DNA of 64,000 bases, taken from assembly GCF_000403395.2 (NCBI RefSeq), contig NZ_KE159674.1, positions 236,702 to 300,701 of the forward strand, given 5' to 3'. The notes beneath the pieces were generated by a model. It was given only the letters and a program-made list of their open reading frames with translations. It ran no database searches and was not told where the DNA came from. The translations under genes and the position numbers were made by a program. Source of the stretch: Anaerotruncus sp. G3(2012) (lineage in GTDB: Bacteria; Bacillota; Clostridia; Oscillospirales; Ruminococcaceae). Shown here piece after piece: positions 59,791-64,000 of the stretch (the first letter of the stretch is position 1; every line of letters begins with the position of its first letter).

Positions 59791-62433
59791 ATGCAATGGA
59801 CTGGACTCAATGAACTGCGTGAAAAATTCCTCAGCTTTTTTGAAAGCAAGGAACATCTGCGGCTGCCGAGCTTCCCTTTGATGCCGGCTGCGGATGAAGC
59901 AAGCCTGCTATTGATCAACTCGGGCATGGCCCCCATGAAAAAATGGTTCCTTGGTATCGAAACCCCACCCAGAAAGCGGGTCACCACCTGCCAGAAGTGC
60001 ATCCGTACCCCGGATATTGAAAATGTGGGAAAAACCGCACGTCATGGCACCTATTTTGAAATGCTCGGAAACTTCTCGTTCGGGGATTATTTCAAGCACG
60101 AGGCAACCGCGTGGGCTTGGGAGTTTATCACCAAGGTGCTCGAACTTCCGGTGGACCGGCTGTGGGTTTCGGTCTATGAGGACGACGACGAAGCGGTTGA
60201 AATCTGGACCAAAGAGGTCGGCGTAGACCCAACTCATATTGTCCGTCTCGGGAAGGATGACAATTTCTGGGAGATTGGTTCCGGCCCCTGCGGCCCCTGC
60301 TCTGAGATCTATTTTGACCGAGGTGAGAAATACGGCTGCGGCAAACCTACCTGCGGTGTCGGCTGCGACTGTGACCGCTATGTCGAGTTCTGGAATCTGG
60401 TGTTCTCCCAGTTTGACGGGGATGGGAACGGCCACTACGAGCGGATGGAGCATCCGAATATCGACACCGGTATGGGGCTGGAGCGCCTTGCCTGCATCAT
60501 GCAGGGGGTGGACAATCTATTTGAGGTAGATACCGTCCAGAACATCATGAGCCATATTGCAAAGATCGCGGGGGTACAGTATCACACCAATGAGAAAACG
60601 GATGTCTCTTTGCGGGTCATCACCGACCACATTCGTTCGACTACCTTTATGGTTGGGGACGGCATCCTCCCACAGAACGAGGGGCGCGGTTATGTCCTGC
60701 GCCGCCTGCTCCGCCGCGCTGCACGCCATGGACGGTTGCTCGGGATCGACCGCCCGTTCCTTTATGAGGTCGCTGAAACGGTGATCCGCGAAAATGCCAA
60801 TGCCTACCCAAATCTGGTCGAGAACAAAGACTATATTATCAAGGTCATCAAGGTGGAAGAAGAGCGGTTTGCCCGCACGATCGACCAGGGAATCGAGCTT
60901 CTCAACGCAATTATCGACAAGATCGACTCTGATATAGAGAACAAAACGGTGCGGGGTGCGGACGCCTTTAAACTTTATGACACCTTTGGGTTCCCTGTCG
61001 ACCTGATCAAAGAGATCCTGGAAGAGCGTGGAATCGGGCTGGATGAAGAAGAGTTCATCGCCAAGATGGAGGAACAGAAGCAGCGCGCCCGCGAAGCCCG
61101 CGCCGCGATGGGCGATCTCGGCTGGGAGGAGGACATCCTCTCAGACGTGAAAGAGCATGGCAATTTCGTGGGTTATACCGACTTTGCCGCCAAAGCCAAA
61201 GTAGTGGCAATCATCAAGGATAACCAGCGGGCGGAAGAGCTATCGGATGGCGAGCTTGGCTCGATCGTGCTGGATATTACCCCGTTCTATGCTGAGAGCG
61301 GCGGTCAGGCCGGAGATGGCGGTATGCTCAAAAGTGACAGCAGTTTTTTCAATGTCTTTGACTGCAAAAAATCCAAAGGTGGACATTTTGTACATGTAGG
61401 GGAGCTGACTGCCGGAACCTTGAAGGTGGGGGACACGGTCACTGCGGCGATCAATGCAGGACGCCGCCGCGATATTATGCGCAACCATACCTCCTGCCAT
61501 CTGCTTCAGGCGGCACTGCGTAATGTGCTCGGAGATCATGTGCATCAGGCGGGCGCCTTCTACGACGACAACATCTGCCGGTTCGACTTCACCCACTTCT
61601 CTGCGGTTACGCCCGAGGAGCTGGAGAAGGTCGAGGAGATCGTCAACCGGGCGGTACTTTCCGCGATCGACGTGGAGGTACGGGAGATGCCGATTGACGA
61701 AGCGAAAAAGCTCGGGGCAATGGCGCTGTTTGGGGAAAAGTATGGCGATACCGTACGGGTCTGCAACGTGCCGGGCGAGTCAATCGAGCTTTGCGGCGGC
61801 ACCCATCTGGACAATACTGCAAAAGTCGGCCTCTTCAAAATTGTGAAGGAATCTTCGGTCGCGGCAGGTATCCGCAGGATTGAGGCGGTCACCGGCCGGA
61901 ATGTGCTCAAGCTGATCTCCGACCAGGAAAAGCTGATGCAGGAGACTGCATCGGCGCTGAAGGTCGGCAATCCCGCTGAGCTTCCCGTCAAGGCGGCCGC
62001 GCTCAACAGTGAGATGAAAGCCCTTCAGAAGGAGCTGGACGGGATCAACAGCAAACTTGCCGAGGTGCAGATGAGCAACCTGTTTGATGGTGCGCAGGAG
62101 GTTGGCGGCATCCGGATTGCAAGCATCTCTCTCAACGGCGCGAAGGTGGAAGCGCTGCGCACGATGGGAGACCATGCGCGTGACCGGAATCCGGCAGCAA
62201 TCTGTGTTCTGACCACAGTCAATGCCGGAAAGGCGAGCATCCTTGTCTGCTGCGGCAAAGATGCGGTCGCGAAAGGTGCTCACGCCGGCAGGATCGTCAA
62301 GGAGTTCACCGCACTCTGCGGTGGATCGGGTGGCGGTCGTCCGGACTCCGCAATGGGCGGCACTACCGAGATTTTTAAGATCGACGAAGCGGTTGCACAG
62401 CTTCCGGCGATTGTGGGCAAATTTATTCAATAA
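59791..62433 (+). CDS. alaS: Alanyl-tRNA synthetase
   Basis: Charges tRNA-Ala. The 880-residue protein has the class II core (SGMAPMKKWFLG, TCQKCIRTPDIENVGKT, HGTYFEMLGNFSFGDYF), a tRNA recognition domain, the editing domain with HTSCHLLQAAL and CGGTHLDNT, and the C-terminal C-Ala domain. A short insertion CGKPTCGVGCDCDRY follows the class II motif 3 approach. The ATG at 59791 has AAAGGAGCG upstream, 33 bases beyond the T-box terminator. hinT follows closely. Confidence 0.97.
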   Translation: MQWTGLNELREKFLSFFESKEHLRLPSFPLMPAADEASLLLINSGMAPMKKWFLGIETPPRKRVTTCQKCIRTPDIENVGKTARHGTYFEMLGNFSFGDYFKHEATAWAWEFITKVLELPVDRLWVSVYEDDDEAVEIWTKEVGVDPTHIVRLGKDDNFWEIGSGPCGPCSEIYFDRGEKYGCGKPTCGVGCDCDRYVEFWNLVFSQFDGDGNGHYERMEHPNIDTGMGLERLACIMQGVDNLFEVDTVQNIMSHIAKIAGVQYHTNEKTDVSLRVITDHIRSTTFMVGDGILPQNEGRGYVLRRLLRRAARHGRLLGIDRPFLYEVAETVIRENANAYPNLVENKDYIIKVIKVEEERFARTIDQGIELLNAIIDKIDSDIENKTVRGADAFKLYDTFGFPVDLIKEILEERGIGLDEEEFIAKMEEQKQRAREARAAMGDLGWEEDILSDVKEHGNFVGYTDFAAKAKVVAIIKDNQRAEELSDGELGSIVLDITPFYAESGGQAGDGGMLKSDSSFFNVFDCKKSKGGHFVHVGELTAGTLKVGDTVTAAINAGRRRDIMRNHTSCHLLQAALRNVLGDHVHQAGAFYDDNICRFDFTHFSAVTPEELEKVEEIVNRAVLSAIDVEVREMPIDEAKKLGAMALFGEKYGDTVRVCNVPGESIELCGGTHLDNTAKVGLFKIVKESSVAAGIRRIEAVTGRNVLKLISDQEKLMQETASALKVGNPAELPVKAAALNSEMKALQKELDGINSKLAEVQMSNLFDGAQEVGGIRIASISLNGAKVEALRTMGDHARDRNPAAICVLTTVNAGKASILVCCGKDAVAKGAHAGRIVKEFTALCGGSGGGRPDSAMGGTTEIFKIDEAVAQLPAIVGKFIQ

Positions 62434-62449
62434 TCAGGAGGGATCGGCT

Positions 62450-62791
62450 GTGAGCGATTGTCTGTTTTGCAAGATCATTGCGGGAGAGATCCCGAGCAAA
62501 AAGATTTATGAGGATGACCGGTGTTATGCATTCCATGACATTGATCCGCAGGCGCCGGTACATTTTCTGGTGGTGCCCAAAGCGCATATTTCGGGCGCAA
62601 ATATGCTCACCGAGGAAAACTGCGCGGTGGTTGGGCATATCTTTGCAGTAATTGCCAAGCTTGCGAAGGGACTGGACTGCGGGGATGATTTTCGCGTGGT
62701 CAACAACTGTGGCCCAATGGCGGGACAAACGGTCGGGCACCTGCACTTCCATGTACTCGCGCAGCGCAACCTTGCCTGGCCTCCAGGCTGA
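62450..62791 (+). CDS. HIT-family nucleotide hydrolase (HinT-like)
   Basis: A 113-residue histidine-triad protein. It has DCLFCKIIAGEIPSKK at the N-terminus, FHDIDPQAPVHFLVVPK and the triad HLHFHVLAQR near the C-terminus. HinT enzymes hydrolyse adenosine phosphoramidates. The start is GTG after AGGAGGG, 16 bases after alaS. Complete. Confidence 0.94.
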   Translation: MSDCLFCKIIAGEIPSKKIYEDDRCYAFHDIDPQAPVHFLVVPKAHISGANMLTEENCAVVGHIFAVIAKLAKGLDCGDDFRVVNNCGPMAGQTVGHLHFHVLAQRNLAWPPG

Positions 62792-62833
62792 TTGGCAGAT
62801 TGAAAAGCAGATTTCAGAAAAGGTGGTCATATT

Positions 62834-64000
62834 GTGAAAAGGACAGAGATCAAAAAGCTGTTCACGGCAGTACAGGAATATACCAGTGCGCCAGTAACCG
62901 TCTGCGGATGGGCAAAAACGATCCGGGACTCCAAGTCGATCGGCTTTATCGAGCTGAACGATGGTTCTTCCTTTCAGAACTTACAGGTTGTCCTTGAAGC
63001 GGGTAAACTTGAGAATTTTTCCGAGGTCGTCAAACTCAATGTCGGCAGTGCGCTGGTGGTCCGCGGCTCGATCCTGTTGACCCCGGATGCGAAACAGCCG
63101 TTTGAGCTTCATGCAGACGCGGTGGAGATTGAAGGGGCTTCCACTCCGGACTATCCGCTCCAGAAGAAGCGCCATTCGCTTGAATTCCTGCGTTCGATCG
63201 CGCATCTGCGTCCGCGCACCAATACCTTTGCAGCAGTGTTCCGGGTGCGGTCGGTCGCGGCTTACGCAATCCATAAGTTTTTCAACGAACGCGGTTTCGT
63301 TTATGTGCATACCCCGCTGATTACCGGCAGTGACGCGGAGGGGGCAGGGGAGATGTTCCGGGTCACCACCCTTGATCCACTGAACCCGCCGCTTACCGAG
63401 GACGGAAAGGTAGATTACTCGCAGGACTTTTTCGGAAAGGCGACCAATCTCACCGTCTCCGGGCAGCTGGAGGGGGAATGTATGGCGCTGGCATTCTCGA
63501 ATATTTACACGTTCGGGCCGACCTTCCGCGCAGAAAACTCCAATACGGCCCGCCATGCAGCGGAATTCTGGATGGTCGAGCCGGAGATTGCATTTGCGGA
63601 TCTTCAGGATAACATGGACCTTGCACAGGATATGATAAAATTTGTACTCTCCTATGTACTTGAGCAGTGCCCGCAGGAGATGACGTTTTTCAACAATTTC
63701 TATGACAAGGGGCTGATCGAGCGGCTTAACGGGATCGTCCATTCGGAGTTTGCACACCTGACCTACACCGAAGCGGTCGAGCAGCTGGAAAAAGTCAAAG
63801 ACCAGTTCCAGTACCCGGTTTACTGGGGATGTGATCTCCAGACCGAGCATGAACGGTATCTAACCGAGGAGCTAATGAAGCGGCCGGTATTTGTGACCGA
63901 TTATCCAAAGGAAATCAAGGCGTTTTATATGCGCCTGAATGATGATAACAAGACGGTCGCAGCGGTAGATATGCTGGTGCCTGGTATTGGGGAGATCATT
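62834..64000 (+). CDS. asnS: Asparaginyl-tRNA synthetase, N-terminal part (3' truncated by window)
   Basis: The frame starts with GTG at 62834 (AAAAGGTGG eight bases upstream) and stays open to the last base, giving 389 residues. The N-terminal OB-fold anticodon domain has [22 protein letters not shown]. The class II core has RRNT-equivalent [16 protein letters not shown], then [16 protein letters not shown] and [21 protein letters not shown]. These distinguish AsnRS from AspRS. The sequence ends in LVPGIGEII, just before class II motif 3, so roughly 70 residues are missing. Confidence 0.95.
   Translation, partial: MKRTEIKKLFTAVQEYTSAPVTVCGWAKTIRDSKSIGFIELNDGSSFQNLQVVLEAGKLENFSEVVKLNVGSALVVRGSILLTPDAKQPFELHADAVEIEGASTPDYPLQKKRHSLEFLRSIAHLRPRTNTFAAVFRVRSVAAYAIHKFFNERGFVYVHTPLITGSDAEGAGEMFRVTTLDPLNPPLTEDGKVDYSQDFFGKATNLTVSGQLEGECMALAFSNIYTFGPTFRAENSNTARHAAEFWMVEPEIAFADLQDNMDLAQDMIKFVLSYVLEQCPQEMTFFNNFYDKGLIERLNGIVHSEFAHLTYTEAVEQLEKVKDQFQYPVYWGCDLQTEHERYLTEELMKRPVFVTDYPKEIKAFYMRLNDDNKTVAAVDMLVPGIGEII

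Noticed and set aside
1-64000. CRISPR arrays, tRNA or rRNA genes, intact insertion sequences
   Set aside because: No regularly spaced repeats, no tRNA-like T-loop GGTTCGANTCC sequence in the gaps, and no transposase were seen. Reading was by eye, so a tRNA search program would be needed to be certain.

Overview
The window is a moderately GC-rich chromosomal segment from a low-redundancy, sporulation-competent clostridial Firmicute. Gene content and order (xseAB-ispA-dxs-tlyA-nadK-argR-recN, infC-rpmI-rplT, topA-trmFO, plsX-rnc-smc-ftsY, nadD-yqeK-rsfS-leuS, rplI-dnaB-tilS-hpt-ftsH), a T-box upstream of alaS, a sigG gene and frequent TTG/GTG starts all fit a gut-type Oscillospiraceae/Ruminococcaceae relative. 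The species cannot be fixed from the sequence alone. Almost everything reads on the + strand; the exceptions are a small xre cluster, an NSS transporter and an RND efflux pair.

Layout. 1-9096: exonuclease VII, isoprenoid precursor genes (ispA, dxs), tlyA, nadK, argR, recN, tyrS. 9196-11478: a hairpin, leuA and a HAD phosphatase. 11479-12941: an AT-richer accessory pocket with a minus-strand XRE regulator, a degenerate zinc-knuckle protein and an orphan, plus structured non-coding DNA. 12942-15698: a lone LUD protein, an NSS transporter on the minus strand and a YlmC/YmxH protein. 15729-17063: the infC-rpmI-rplT operon behind a strong promoter and an attenuator leader; infC apparently starts with ATT. 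17099-31485: a long housekeeping run (SpoU methyltransferase, dprA, topA, trmFO, plsX, rnc, an Elp3-like radical SAM protein, smc, ftsY, rdgB, yhbY, nadD). 31751-43536: yqeK, rsfS, leuS, rplI, dnaB, tilS, hpt, ftsH, a PfkB kinase, a cysteine hydrolase and a BI-1 membrane protein.

43746-50560 is the most distinctive accessory unit. A promoter with nearby palindromes drives SDR, TRAP transporter DctP-DctQ-DctM, a second SDR, a nine-cysteine C_GCxxG_C_C protein and a LeuA-like DRE-TIM enzyme lacking the leucine-sensing domain; a strong terminator closes it. It reads as an import-oxidise-cleave route for an unidentified carboxylate. Its first SDR has no standard start codon, and dctQ is preceded by a 15-codon leader ORF.

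50583-57749 holds an RND transporter and adaptor on the minus strand, divergent from a response regulator/histidine kinase pair. The space between them carries a degenerate repeat that also occurs after nadD. 57868-64000: an FMN-barrel protein, sigG with a plausible sigma-F promoter, a small DUF6440-like protein, a T-box-controlled alaS, a HIT protein and asnS, which is cut by the window end.

All function calls are from motif reading and gene order by eye; no database search was run.
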